Origin: Purshia tridentata
Lineage: Eukaryota > Streptophyta > Magnoliopsida > Rosales > Rosaceae
NCBI GenBank assembly: GCA_003254885.1
Contig: QANT01008001.1
Span: 62,001 to 126,000, forward strand
Direction of reading: 5' to 3'
Length of the DNA: 64,000 nucleotides
Shown here: positions 23,349 to 35,300 of the stretch, one piece after another
Numbering within the stretch: position 1 is the stretch's first letter
Layout: every line of letters begins with the position of its first letter
Notes under the pieces: generated by a model
Seen by the model: the letters and a program-made list of their open reading frames with translations, nothing else
What the model was told of the DNA's origin: nothing
Database searches by the model: none
Position numbers and translations under genes: made by a program

Positions 23349-24089
23349 GCAGGTTACATAGAGAGAAAAAGAAGTGTATTCACTCTAGTAGTATTTCCTA
23401 AATTTTGACTTAGGTTACAATGCCATGCGAAGAGGCTGTCGATTACTGTTGCTATTTTGTTTTAATAAGTTCAAACATTGTATGCTCACAGCACCTGCTG
23501 TGCGTACGGTAATTGGATCACTGTCTCTGGACTCTGGAGAATGACAGAACAGGAAACATGAAATTGGATTTTTACTTCTTTTCTGCTTTTATCACAACGT
23601 TTTTATATTGTCCCGAATGTTGTCTCAGTTTTTAAAGAACAATGTTTCTTGGCTTGAAGCTACATATGTGATTAAATAATTAGTCAGTTTTGGCGATTGC
23701 TCGGGATTTTGGATTCTCTATTTCTTATTTAACATAAATTATAGAGAAGATTAAATTTTTTCTCATACTTTCTAATTATAGTAACCACATTATAGGTGAT
23801 GTGACACTAACAAGGAAGATGTTATTTGTCGCAAATATTTTTTCCAACTATTCTTCCCTCATTTTTATAAGTATTCATACTCTGGACTATAAAAAATAAA
23901 TAATTAATTAAAAAAGAAAATGATAAACCATGTTGAATCATAAACTATCAACAATCAAACGATTATACGTATGTTGAGATGATGGAAAGTGTGAGGATAA
24001 ATAACATTTTTGTTAGTATCAAATTAAATAGATATAATAATATTATACTTATTACATTCTTTTTTGTTTTTTTTTGTACAAAAGATACT

Positions 24090-24210
24090 TATTACATTCT
24101 TATATCATTTTAAGTGTTATTATTTTATTGGACATGTTTGAGTTTTTTTTTTTTTGGGTATCTAATGTATGAATACTAAATAAATTGTCATGTAAAATGA
24201 TATGAAAATT
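24090..24210. mobile_element. Degenerate foldback element, family copy 1
   Basis: Inverted arms ATATCATTTTAAGTG (near 24102) and CATGTAAAATGATAT (near 24189) flank a T-rich core with GTATCTAATGTATGAATACT. The same layout and a similar core occur at 61797-61932, so the two look like members of one old non-autonomous DNA element family. Ends are blurred by decay. Confidence 0.45.
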
Positions 24211-24505
24211 TAAAATTGTTGTATAAAAATGTGGTAAATATAGCATTATCATATATTAAAACAAGTTGCAAAATTAATATCAAAATTGTGGATCTTAATT
24301 CATATAACAAATATTCCATTTAAGAAAATTTTCCCACCATTTTGAACTATATTTATTTATAGTAATTAATATATTGTGGTTTTATTTTATGTAACCTAAT
24401 TTTGAGATTTTATAAATAGGAAGTTAAATATAAAAAGGAAACCAAAAAGGTGCAGGACTCAGGGCATGGAGGGCAAGTGAATTCAAATTTGGGAAATGAA
24501 TGTAA

Positions 24506-24519
24506 GCGCGGGACACGTG
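24506..24519. promoter_or_regulatory. E2F-like core next to a G-box upstream of CDKB1
   Basis: GCGCGGGA (24506-24513) reads TCCCGCGC on the other strand, close to the E2F core, and CACGTG follows at 24514-24519. Arabidopsis CDKB1;1 is reported as an E2F target, so conservation of such a site is plausible but unproven here. Confidence 0.45.
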
Positions 24520-24700
24520 CAACTCTCTCCATTCCGTTCCGTTGGAGTCCATGGACGCTCCCTCCGCTTCTCTTATAAATTTAAAAATCCAACGCACCAT
24601 TCATGGGAGAGAGAGTGAGAACGGTTGGATCCAAACGAAGAGAAGAAGAGGGAGATTGAAGAAATTTAAATTTCTAGGGTTTTTAGAGATTTAAGAAAAA

Positions 24701-26806
24701 ATGGAGAAGTACGAGAAGCTCGAGAAGGTCGGAGAAGGCACATACGGGAAAGTCTACAAGGCCAAGGACAAGGCCACCGGCCAGTTGGTGGCACTGAAGA
24801 AGACTCGTCTCGAAATGGACGAAGAAGGCGTCCCTCCCACTGCTCTGCGCGAGGTCTCGCTCCTCCAGATGCTCTCGCAGTCGATCTACGTCGTCCGCCT
24901 CATCTGCGTCGAACACGTGGACAACAAGAAGGACGGCAAGCCCGTCCTCTATCTCGTCTTCGAGTACCTCGACACCGACCTGAAGAAGTTCATCGATTCC
25001 CACCGCAAAGGTCCGAATCCGAGGCAGTTGCCCCAGGAGATGGTCCAGAGCTTCCTCTTCCAACTCTTGAAGGGCGTCGCTCACTGTCACTCCCATGGAG
25101 TCCTCCACCGCGACCTCAAGCCACAGAATCTGCTTCTCGACAAGGAGAGGATGATTCTCAAGATAGCCGATCTCGGCCTCGGCCGCGCCTTCACGGTGCC
25201 TCTCAAGAGTTACACACACGAGATTGTTACTCTCTGGTATAGAGCGCCAGAGGTTCTGCTCGGTTCCACTCACTACTCCACCGCCGTCGACATGTGGTCC
25301 GTCGGATGCATTTTCGGTAATTGATGCTTTTTTGATTTCATGTGGATTTGAATATTTGATGCTTCAATTAATTAATTAATTTAATTGATCGTGATACTAT
25401 TCGATTGTTGAATTGCAGCCGAGATGGCAAGGAGGCAGGCTTTGTTCCCTGGTGATTCTGAGTTCCAGCAATTGCTTCACATTTTCAGGTGTTTGTTTTG
25501 TTCTACCATTTAATTTCACATTTAGATTTTTCATTTCTGGGATTGTCGAAAAAGAAAAGCGAAATCTTACTTTCTAGCACTACGTTGGTGCAAGGTGTGC
25601 AGGATACTAGGAACACCGACGGACAAGCAGTGGCCAGGAGTGACTTCTCTGCGGGATTGGCATGTCTACCCACAGTGGGAACCTCAGAACTTGGCACGCC
25701 TTGTTCCTAATTTGAATGCGGAAGGGATTGACCTTTTAACTGTAAGTGTTTTTCAACTGCTTAAATCTGTAATTAACTTGTAATTTCACCAATGAAGGGT
25801 TGCATTGTTCAACACCTCTCAACATGCTCCAACTTTAACACTTTTTTCTTAAGATTCATACATGCCATTTAGGCATTTAGTCATTGAATATGCTGGCATC
25901 ATTACAAACTAGGGAGACAAGTATTAATCGAAGAATAGGTACATGATTTGACAATGTAGTTCACTTGGGATTCTATTTGATGATCTATTTGTCCTGCTTC
26001 CCACTAAATATCTATTAGTTCTGCTATTGCTTTGTCTATGTATTCATGAATTAAGTTTTTTGTATTTCCAAATCTTTTTGTTTTTTTAACGTCTCCAAGG
26101 TTACTTTCATTCCTCAATTTTGGTTAGGATCCATGGAGTTTGAAATCTACTTCTAGATCTGTTGTGTGGTTGGATGAATGTTAAGTGGACTTTGTTGTGG
26201 GATTGGTAGTCTGGTCCAGACGCTACATGTGTTAAGATGGTAGTCTGGTCCAAAAGCTACATGAGTGTTAAGTGGACTTTTTTATACTTGAATTGATGCC
26301 TTATTTTTGAAGTTTTGAATTTGATGAATAATTGACCAAGTTAGTTATATGGGATGGTACCATACCATGCCTACACTTTCTCATCTTTCATTGATTGGAG
26401 CAAATATATTAAGTAAAGATTCAAAAAGTAACATAGTTGACCTGAATGTGGAGTTGCATATTGTTGAGTGCCTGCAAGTGCAAACTACCTTCATAGGCTT
26501 ATGTTTCGGTTTGGAAAGCAGAATCTTTACATTTGCTAATGAATGACTTTCTTGACATGAATTGGTTAACGTATTGATTTTGTTAGAAAAGGTGTAGTTA
26601 CTAGATAACTACAAGTTCATCAAGGCACTGGACCTTTAAGATTACTTTTAATTGTCTTTTTATTTCACAAAAATGCTGTGAGTGTAATAGTGTCTTGCTC
26701 TTGGAAAATGCAGAAAATGCTTAAATATGATCCGGCGGAGAGAATCTCAGCGAAAGCCGCACTGGACCATCCTTACTTTGACAGCATCGACAGGTCTCAA
26801 TACTGA
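24701..26806 (+). CDS. CDKB1: B1-type cyclin-dependent kinase
   Basis: Four exons, 24701-25316, 25419-25488, 25603-25741 and 26714-26806, give 305 residues, the usual CDK size. The cyclin-binding helix reads PPTALRE (45-51), the signature that separates plant CDKB1 from CDKB2 (PPTTLRE) and CDKA (PSTAIRE). Other motifs are present: GEGTYG (11-16), catalytic Lys33, [11 protein letters not shown], the activation segment ending [13 protein letters not shown], and the C-terminal [19 protein letters not shown]1 is plant-specific, accumulates from S to M phase, pairs mainly with A2 and B cyclins, and promotes G2/M passage and stomatal-lineage divisions. Exon 1 is unusually GC-rich for the window. 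The start is the first ATG after an in-frame stop. An ATT microsatellite lies in the 3' untranslated region near 27000. Confidence 0.95.
26205..26285. repeat. Tandem duplication in the last CDKB1 intron
   Basis: The phrase GGTAGTCTGGTCCA followed by GCTACATG occurs twice about 31 bases apart, and GTGTTAAGTGGACTTT occurs on both sides. This is an overlapping local duplication inside a roughly 970-base intron. Confidence 0.7.
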
Positions 26807-27821
26807 AGCTTTGTGAAGTGTCTTTCTCCTTGAAGGAATTTGCATTTGCTGGGAAATTGCCTTTCTATGATGAATTTAGAGCTGCCTTTTTTCAACTGTT
26901 GTGTGGTGACGTCAGCTGTCATCATCTTGGTGATTTGAATACATCCTATGTTGTTTGCAACTTGTATATGACAATACGTTTATCCTTGTGTTTCGAAGTA
27001 TTATTATTATTATTATTATTATTTGAGTAATGCGAATCAGTCAAATTGTGACCTTGCGTTGATGACTGGTTAATGAGACTGAAAATCATAGCGAGAAGAT
27101 ATGAAGAAGGAAAAAGTGAAGGATGGAATTTTGCTTTTTATGCTATAAATATGGTAATGATTGTTGAATATTGTAACCATGTGATTTGATTTTGACCTTT
27201 CAAATTAATTGATAGTGTGAAATAAATAATTAAAAATAATTAGTGAAGAAAAGGTAATACATGGTTGGTTAAGGTTCTTTATATTCGTTTGGCGAAAGTA
27301 GAAATTCTCATAACCAGATTGACTACTCTCTTCTTCGATCAATCTGGTAAGTTCGTTCTGGTTATGACTGATGATCAATTTTATCACTGTTATCATGGAC
27401 ATCATTTATAGCATAATTATCCCTTTTTGGGTGGAACAACCCATGTAAGTAGGGGAAAGGGTGGGGTGCTTATTTCTTCTTCTAATTAGTTGGTAAACGT
27501 TTGAACCTCACCATCACAACCAAAGAATAAGGTTTATGTCACACAACTCACAAACCCAAAAAAAAAGTTAAGCATCCTCTCACCTCTGACTTCACAAATA
27601 AATAAATAAAAGATATTAAAAAACCCCACTAAATATGACTTCCTCTTGCGATTCTTTTGCAATGTCTCTCTTTCTTTGATCATTCTCTCTTTGATCATTT
27701 TGATCATATTGTGTGTTTTTCTTTAACACTAATGAAGAAGTGATACATAATTCCAGTTTAGATATAGCATTGATCAGAAAACATAGAGAAAAAGAAGACA
27801 GGAATTGAATATAGGAAATAG
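26807..27821. other. Intergenic between CDKB1 and PP1
   Basis: It holds the CDKB1 3' untranslated region with an ATT microsatellite at about 26999-27023, then AT-rich spacer and the PP1 promoter and leader. No gene was seen. Confidence 0.5.
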
Positions 27822-29176
27822 ATGGAAGGACTGGATGCGCTGATACAGAGACTGCTGGAAGGAAGGACCAACAGAGGCAAAAGGATTCCGCTAATAGAAG
27901 CCGAAGTCCGCAACCTTTGTAGCACTGCCAAAGAAATCTTTCTCAAGCAGCCTACTCTTCTTGAATTGCAAGCTCCCATCAACGTCTGTGGTATGTATTT
28001 CTATGCTTTCTCTCTCTTTTTTTATCTTTTTCTGTTACCTTATTATCATTCCAGCTATAGGATCTCCTTGTTTCTGATACCCATTTCTCCAAAATTGCTA
28101 ACAATTGTGAGTCTCTATCGATGCATAAGCATAAGGGAATAAGCTTTGTCCAATGAGGTTGGGAAATTAAACATTCCATTGTAAATCTAGTAAATGGAAA
28201 CACACCTCACAAAGCAATTGGCAGGCTTGAGATGACATTATGATTCAAAGAAAACAGATCATGATTATAATGTTATGGCCATTTCTTCATGTTCTATGTT
28301 GTGGAATGCAGGTGATATACACGGTCAATATCCAGATCTGTTGAGAGTGTTCGAGTATGGTGGGTTTCCACCAGATTCCAACTACTTATTCCTTGGAGAC
28401 TATGTGGACAGAGGAAAACAGAGCATAGAGACCATATGCCTTCTCCTTGCATACAAAGTCAAGTTCCCTGATAACTTCTTCCTCCTCCGAGGCAACCACG
28501 AGTGTGCTTCCATCAACAGAATATATGGATTCTATGATGAGTGTAAACGTCGCTTCAGCGTCCGGCTATGGAAGACCTTTACTGACTGCTTTAATTGTTT
28601 ACCTGTCGCTGCAATCATCGATGACAAGATCTTCTGCATGCATGGTGGTCTTTCTCCTGAATTGGAAAAAATGGATCAGCTCAGAGCTATAGAAAGGCCG
28701 CTTGATGTCCCGGACCAAGGGCTCTTGTGTGACCTTCTTTGGTCAGATCCAGACAAACACAATAAGGGGTGGGGTGACAATGATAGGGGTGTTTCTTATA
28801 CATTTGGGGCAGATAAGGTGGCTGAGTTCTTGATGAAACATGATATGGATCTCATTTGCCGGGCTCACCAGGTCTTTATCTTTTATTATCATTGTTTTTT
28901 TTTTCTTGTAAAGTTTCAGACTTTCTTTTCTGAAGATTTCCGTACATCATCTTCCATGAGTCCTAAGGCTAATCAGTGTTGTCTCTCCCTGGTTGACAGG
29001 TTGTTGAAGATGGTTACGAATTCTTTGCAGAAAGGCAGCTGGTTACCGTATTCTCTGCCCCAAACTACTGTGGAGAGTTCAACAATGCAGGTGCCTTGAT
29101 GAGGGTGGATGAAAGTTTGCTCTGCTCATTTCAGGTAGTCAAGCCCTGGAGAGGTAAAGCTCTACAGCTAGAATAA
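27822..29176 (+). CDS. Type-1 serine/threonine protein phosphatase (TOPP)
   Basis: Three exons, 27822-27990, 28312-28871 and 29000-29176, give 301 residues. All catalytic PP1 motifs are present in order: [36 protein letters not shown], the histidine in [25 protein letters not shown] and [15 protein letters not shown]. These residues hold two metal ions and dephosphorylate Ser/Thr substrates. Specificity comes from regulatory subunits that dock on the catalytic core, in nucleus and cytosol. After SFQVVKP the protein ends with WRGKALQLE and lacks the longer basic or Ser-rich tail of many TOPPs. A donor-like GGTAAAG overlaps this point, so an unseen extra exon and another C-terminus cannot be excluded. 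Which TOPP paralogue this is was not determined. Confidence 0.92.
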
Positions 29177-29810
29177 TTCTAAAGAAATGGTGGGTAAGGA
29201 GTTGACATTTAAACAAGGGAGAACAAGTACATGATACATGATATGGTGGAAAGGAAAGCAAATTTGCATGCCAAGTACTTCACATTTGTTTTTTGTAAAC
29301 TCAGCATCATATGCCATTGTTTTCTCCAGTTGCATATAATTCGTGTAAGCAAGCATTAAAAAGCTGTTTCTGTATATAAACCCTCTTTCTGGTGCCTGCT
29401 TACTATAATTCTTGTTTTTTCTTGATGTGGTTGATTTTCTATAACCCCAATTTATATATCAGACATCGATGGGGGAAAAAGGGTTTCTATCTGCTCCAAC
29501 AATTACATTGCAATGGATGTTTAGACAATTATTAAATTTAATCAATACTTACACATGAAGGTCTTTATATATATAAATTAGAATGGACAATGCTTAGGTA
29601 CTCAGATTTGAGTACCAACCTATCCTCATGGCCAATCAAATCTAAGTATCTAAATGAATGTTCCAACAACTTAATTCCACTAGCGGAAAACTGAAGCTTT
29701 GTGGTAGCTGTATGTATATATGTTTCCCACTAATTCGCAGACAATCAATTCCTCTAATGCACTTACTTATGCTTCAATTCAAAACTTTCCATTACATGCA
29801 TGTTTCTGCT
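29177..29810. other. Spacer between convergent PP1 and F-box genes
   Basis: It holds the 3' ends of two convergent genes and a small imperfect foldback around 29584-29664 with an exact palindromic core at 29597-29616 (GGTACTCA, four bases, TGAGTACC). No gene was seen. Confidence 0.45.
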
Positions 29811-31013
29811 TCAATCAATATGCCATTCACCTGCTTTTGCTTCAACCACATTTCCGAAATGTTTTAGGGAAATCATACTTAATGTATAACTGAAAATCCT
29901 AGGGCCAATGCCGAAACTGGTATGCTCACCCCTGAAATATTTTGGACGTTTCATGGAACCACATCTTTGATCCAAAAAGACTGCCTGGCTCCTCATATTT
30001 ACACGGTATTTTGTAAAAAATATACCATGCTCCCATTCACCACAATTCCCAAATATTCCAATTAAAGGCATTAGGTTATCTATTTTGTAATCTAGTATCC
30101 ACTCCTTATCATGATTTTTCAACACCCATATCTCAATACATTCATCTGAATAAGTATCCACGATTGCCAAACATCCTCTCTTATTAAGCAAGTGAAGCGA
30201 ACTACCCCAACTTGTACATGCTAAGTTGGGATGAGGAGTCCAACTGAACTCCTCCGTCTTGAAGTCGAAAGAAATTATATTGCTTCTTCCAGATTTACGG
30301 ATTAAAGTCAACCAATGCATGTGTCCACATGCATATACATTCTTCTCACTTAAAGCTTCAGGAGGAGCTGAGCGTATCTCTCGCCATGAGCTTGTGCCCA
30401 ATACATAAACTTGAGCTGCAAGGAACGTGTACGTTACATCCCAAGAAACACCAACGATCTTGTAGGTCTTGGTTTTATCATCAAATCCCATACCATACCA
30501 AGTAAATGGTCTGGAAATTTGCCCAGAATGGTTTGGAATTGGGAGCCTTAAAACTTCGCTCCTAAGAGGATTGAATATGAAGCATCGATCTTTATATCCA
30601 AAGCAACACAAGTTGCTGAAAACACACCCTATATTGGAATGGTACTGAGGGAAGCTGATAGTTTTTGAGAGAATATTACTTGGATGTTTGGTTGTTGCGA
30701 AAGCGTTGCCATCATATTTCACTGATTGCAAGTCCATTGAGTATCCATTCTTCCCAGTATGAGTATCACATCGAGCAAGAAGCATAAGTTGAGGTACTTG
30801 AGCAGCATCAGCGACATTGGTTGCAGCAAGTAAACGTGAGGTGTGCAGTGTTGCAAAAGAGAGACAGTCAACCGTGTTAGACAAGGTCTTCGAGACACAT
30901 TGAATGCAACAAAGTGATTTTACCGGCAGTCTCAAAAGAATGTTGACGACAACTTCGATGGGTAGCTGGTCCATCTTGTCGTTGTTGCAGTATTGCCTAA
31001 TTCTATTTTTCAT
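29811..31013 (-). CDS. F-box protein with F-box-associated domain
   Basis: A single uninterrupted frame of 400 residues. Residues about 14-55 form an F-box (MDQLPIEVVVNILLRLPVKS followed by the CVSK turn), which docks to SKP1 in SCF ubiquitin ligases. Residues about 90-380 look like an F-box-associated kelch-type region, with FNPLRSEVLRLP, YGMGFDDKTKTYKIVGV, VYVLGTSSWREI, HMHWL and IISFDFKTEEFSW. The target recognised by this region is unknown. F-box/FBA genes form a large, fast-evolving plant family and orthology cannot be assigned by eye. The frame could also begin at Met14, directly at the F-box. The lack of introns is normal for this family. Confidence 0.85.
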   Translation of the reverse strand: MKNRIRQYCNNDKMDQLPIEVVVNILLRLPVKSLCCIQCVSKTLSNTVDCLSFATLHTSRLLAATNVADAAQVPQLMLLARCDTHTGKNGYSMDLQSVKYDGNAFATTKHPSNILSKTISFPQYHSNIGCVFSNLCCFGYKDRCFIFNPLRSEVLRLPIPNHSGQISRPFTWYGMGFDDKTKTYKIVGVSWDVTYTFLAAQVYVLGTSSWREIRSAPPEALSEKNVYACGHMHWLTLIRKSGRSNIISFDFKTEEFSWTPHPNLACTSWGSSLHLLNKRGCLAIVDTYSDECIEIWVLKNHDKEWILDYKIDNLMPLIGIFGNCGEWEHGIFFTKYRVNMRSQAVFLDQRCGSMKRPKYFRGEHTSFGIGPRIFSYTLSMISLKHFGNVVEAKAGEWHID

Positions 31014-32340
31014 ATATAGGCATCATCTCCATTAGGAAAGGTGGGGGGAAATCCCATTGGGATGGGATTCAGTGTTTGAGTAGGAAAGATATTTATAATT
31101 TTTCTTACAAAATATATAAAATCAATAATTCAATTAACGAAGTATAATAAATAATAAGATCAGAAACTTCCATTATTAGAAGATCAAAATTGAAGCCTTG
31201 TGCTATGTTCTCACTTCTCAGATCAAAGAAACTCCTCCAAACTTCTCACTTGAGCAGCAGCAGCGTGTGCTGTACGCGTTGCAAAAACCAATTTAGACAA
31301 GACCTTTCTTTCAGTCCAACCCCTTCCCTTATGAAAAATGCAAGCCCCCTACGCGTAGCCCTTTTCCTCATTCTGTAAGGAAAGAAGGAATTAACAGTGG
31401 CCGGAGATCCGGTTGGGATCTAGGAAATTGCTGAAAGAATAGAAATAAAATCAGGAATATTAATTTCAAATGAATTATGAAAAATTATTATGTGTAACCG
31501 TAATACAACCACGTAGTATGCTTATGTGTTGTTTTTAATTTATTCAAATAATAACATGTGGTGTTACGGTTACACACATACTAATTAGGGAAACATTCAA
31601 AAACTCTCCTCTTACGAGGACTAGGAACTGATTTTATAAATACAAGAGGGCTGAATGAATGAATTCTATCATCAATGGTGGTTCCAGCAAAAGGGGAGGC
31701 TACTGAATTTGCAAACATGATAATTTGTCTTCACAATTAGCTTCAAGTCTTATACTTGCAGCAAAGATGAAGGCAATTGGAAAAATTCAACTTTTGGATT
31801 GAGCCACCCCTCATCAGTTATGGTCACACTTTTAAGTTTAAAATTTTGATCGGCTGTATGTATTACATTATATATGCCCTTTCATTTATATATCTTCTAC
31901 CTCTTGATTACTTTCCTTGTATTTTTTACCATTTGGGAAAACAAAAATAAAAGAAAACCTTGTTCACTTTCAAATTTCTAAAAACTGCATGTTATTGTCA
32001 TGTGCCAGATAGACCACGCATGAACAAAACCTCAACCGCAATTTAAAGAGATTCACAAAAATAATGAGAACATGAGTCATTGTCAAATACTAGTGCATCA
32101 AATTCAACGTGCATCTAAATCATGCAGCCTCTATCGCCCCCACAAAAAAAAAAAAAAAAAAACCTCTACAGAACGCCACATTGATAATTTAAAATCATAT
32201 AATGATACATTGCAAGAGCCTTCCAAGTCATCTAACGGTACACTGCAATGAAATATACCATATGCACTGCGGGCAGCCAAAATAAACTATTTCTCTTACA
32301 GAAGCTTCATAGCCCCCAAAGGAAAGTAATGGTCTTGACT
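31014..32340. other. Intergenic upstream of the F-box gene
   Basis: It contains the F-box promoter on the left, a MITE-like element at 31489-31580 and a run of about 19 A at 32141-32161. The right end is likely 3' untranslated region of the WD40-like gene. No gene was supported. Confidence 0.5.
31489..31580. mobile_element. MITE-like foldback element
   Basis: Terminal inverted repeats of about 26 bases begin TATGTGTAACCGTAA at 31489 and match the reverse complement of the sequence ending 31580 (TATGTGTGTAACCGTAA), with a few mismatches and one 2-base indel. The core of roughly 40 bases is AT-rich. The size is very small for a MITE. Flanking TA could be the target duplication, but this is not certain. 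Confidence 0.65.
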
Positions 32341-35300
32341 TCAGTTAGACCACACATGAACAAGACCATGCCTATTTCCAGTATATATCTCATTGCGCTC
32401 TTCATCATAGAAAAGGGCAGTTATGTCTTCCAAAGCCTCGGCTACAGTGCTTCTCACCAGAGATGAGTTGCTCTGCTTCCTTGAGGAGCCAGCACTGCTG
32501 CCACACTCATCAACCTTGTGACCACCATTGCTTGCATTTATTTTGGCCAGGCATTTCCCGGTTAAGATATTGCTGACATGAATAGATCCAGCTGCATCAA
32601 AAACCATGTATGAGAATGACAAATAATTCCCTCCACTATTTTCTTAATAATATCAACCTTAGTCATCACAAGCCAATGGACTGACTACTAACTTCCAGCT
32701 TTTTAGGAACATGCAAAACTGGGTAAAACTTCCCATACCCGCTTCCATTTATGAAAACCACCAGCTGGGAAATCTAAGTGAACAAACTTGTTTCAGTACT
32801 TATGATGTTAGAAAATGTTCATGATCTTCTGATCTATCAGCTGTGTGTGTGAATTAGTTTTGGTTTTCAGGTTTCACCTAATAATATGTATGTCAAAGCC
32901 AGCATGAGCCAGAAAAGAAAAAGGCTAACACTGTGGCTCAACTTCAACAAATTGGATGTGAAAAGGATGTTAAACTTTACCATTTTTATTTCCATTATAT
33001 TTATTAATTAAGAAACAAGTGATGATTAAGCAATATAGTTTCCGATTCCAGCCATGAACTAAACTAACCATTGGTTATACAAATAACCAGAATACCCAGA
33101 AAGGAAGTGAAAAGAAATACCATTTTGTTCCATCCAATGATCATCCGAATCAGCCTTGCAGTAAGATATGATAAGATCCTGATCACTTGTTATATAAATG
33201 TTATTGGTATTGCAATCAGGATGCCATAATAAGTGATCCTCAAATGAAGTTACAAGTTCTCCACGGAAGTTCCAGACAGCCACAGTTCGATTTCTGAATG
33301 TCAGGAATAGCTGGTTCTCGTACAGAAAGATAAATGCTGATGGAGTCATGAACTCAGTTCTGCTAACTTCCATCAGCTCCGAATTTCGAACCTACAGATA
33401 GTTAAAAGTTGTATTCACAGGCATGAATAATCAATTCTGCAAGAGAACTGTCATTATATGTCATTATTGCTATAATTTACTTACATCAAGAATCTGCAGA
33501 TTCTCATTTTCTTGCTTAACGAGAAGTTTTTCATTGAATTGTTCAATGAAGTCGACCTTCTTATTTCGATGAAGTAAATGGTTGAAGGCTTTGAGAACTG
33601 TGCCATCTTCTATTGATAGAATCTTCAGCGGAACATGGCTACTAGCTCTATTGAAAATCAACAGCATGATGCCTGGACTGTTACAGACAATAAAATGATT
33701 GGGTAAGGTGAATACAGAAGAGTTACAACAAGGACTTAAGCAACACTATTGGTTCGTGTATGGGGGCAGGAGAAGAAGTGATACCTGATCTTGATTTCTT
33801 GTACATGTTTGTCTGATATAGAGTAAAGCATGGCATAGTTTTTAAGGTCAAACACCTTGTATATACTGGCCCAAGACCCCCAAAAAGGAAAATCTGTTAG
33901 TATCCAGATGGAATTGGTAATTGTATATTAGAACGTTACACAATGAAAATATACCTATCTTGTGCAGAGTATGTTAGCACCTTGCCATTAACATCATCAA
34001 ACTCTACAAACCCAGGCCACTTCAAAGACTCTGACTCAAAAAGAGCAAAACCAGCATCTGGCTTGCCCCTTCTTATATATCTAGCCAATAAATAGACAAT
34101 ACCCGAGTGTAAGAAATATACAGCATATGAAGGCATTAAAAAGTTAAACATGAATATAGATAAGAACTACCCACTCAATCCTTGTGGATCTGCATCTCAA
34201 AGAGCTGAAGTTGTCTGAAGCATAGACTGACACTGTGATGAGCGAATCATTGTTCTTATTAAAAAACAAGCTTCGAATGACTTCATCATGACTAACATTC
34301 AAGAAACATATCCTCTCGTTTGTCTCTGCAATAAGAATAGCCAACAGAGAATATGTAATAATGCATGCACGATAAAAGGTTTTTATATTCTTTTATGAAC
34401 TGAATTACGTATAGGATTCCATTCGCCCCAAAATTGGCAATTAATGGTTGGTTTTGTCTACAAAGATTTTGGAATTGCTCATAATGGTAAAACTATATCC
34501 AATCTTGTTTCTATTTTTGATACAGAAGATACATAATAAAAAAAATACAATTCTGCATTAGTTATGATATTTATTATAGTTAGCATGTTATTACCTCTAC
34601 TAAAAGCTGCACACACACCAGAGTGCGCAAGAGCAAAGACAATGTCACGTGCAGCAACTATCTCAATGACCTTTGTCCTTTTCATCAGAAAAGGCAATAC
34701 AGGCGACGAATGCCCCTTAGGATCATGTGTATCATATTCCTCCTGAAGCAGAAACTAATTAATTAGATATCAAAAAAAGAAATACCGCATGACATTGATA
34801 ACATCCCCTTCATTATGTTTGACAGATTAAGCTAACATGATTGTCAATTTTACCGTTTCAAAAGTAAAAGAAATTTTTTTGGGTCATAACTTGAGCTTCC
34901 TATGCTCCGTAATATACGGATTAGACAATTAATGAATTATTTTCCCAACTGGAAAGTTCTAAAGGGGTAAATTTAGTAGGTGATCAGTATAATCACTAGG
35001 TTTTACTCTTAAGGCCAGCTTCAGCAGAATGTAAAGACACAAACCCTAGGAATGAAAAATAATATTAATCAGAGTGACAACGTTAAGAGCCAAATCGGAA
35101 ACAGCTGATCAACACATTTATCAATTGAAAACAGCTTCCTATCAACAAGGTTTTCTGTACCACATAACAAAATTGTGACTAAATCTCAATTCAATTTCAT
35201 CTATTTACTTTTTCTCTCAAAAAAAAGTATTGCATGCACTGTAAATAAAAAAAAATTGAAAAAAAAAAACAGAAAAACATAGAAGCAATCATCACCAACC

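Larger units (their letters stand above)
23349..24700. other. Intergenic and CDKB1 promoter
   Basis: It begins with the iPGAM 3' untranslated region, then AT-rich spacer that includes a degenerate foldback element around 24090-24210. The last 250 bases are the CDKB1 promoter and leader, with a G-box and an E2F-like site. No gene was seen. Confidence 0.5.

Noticed and set aside
24683-25273. Minus-strand frame of about 196 codons opposite CDKB1 exon 1
   Set aside because: It is a shadow of the GC-rich kinase exon with no protein similarity of its own.
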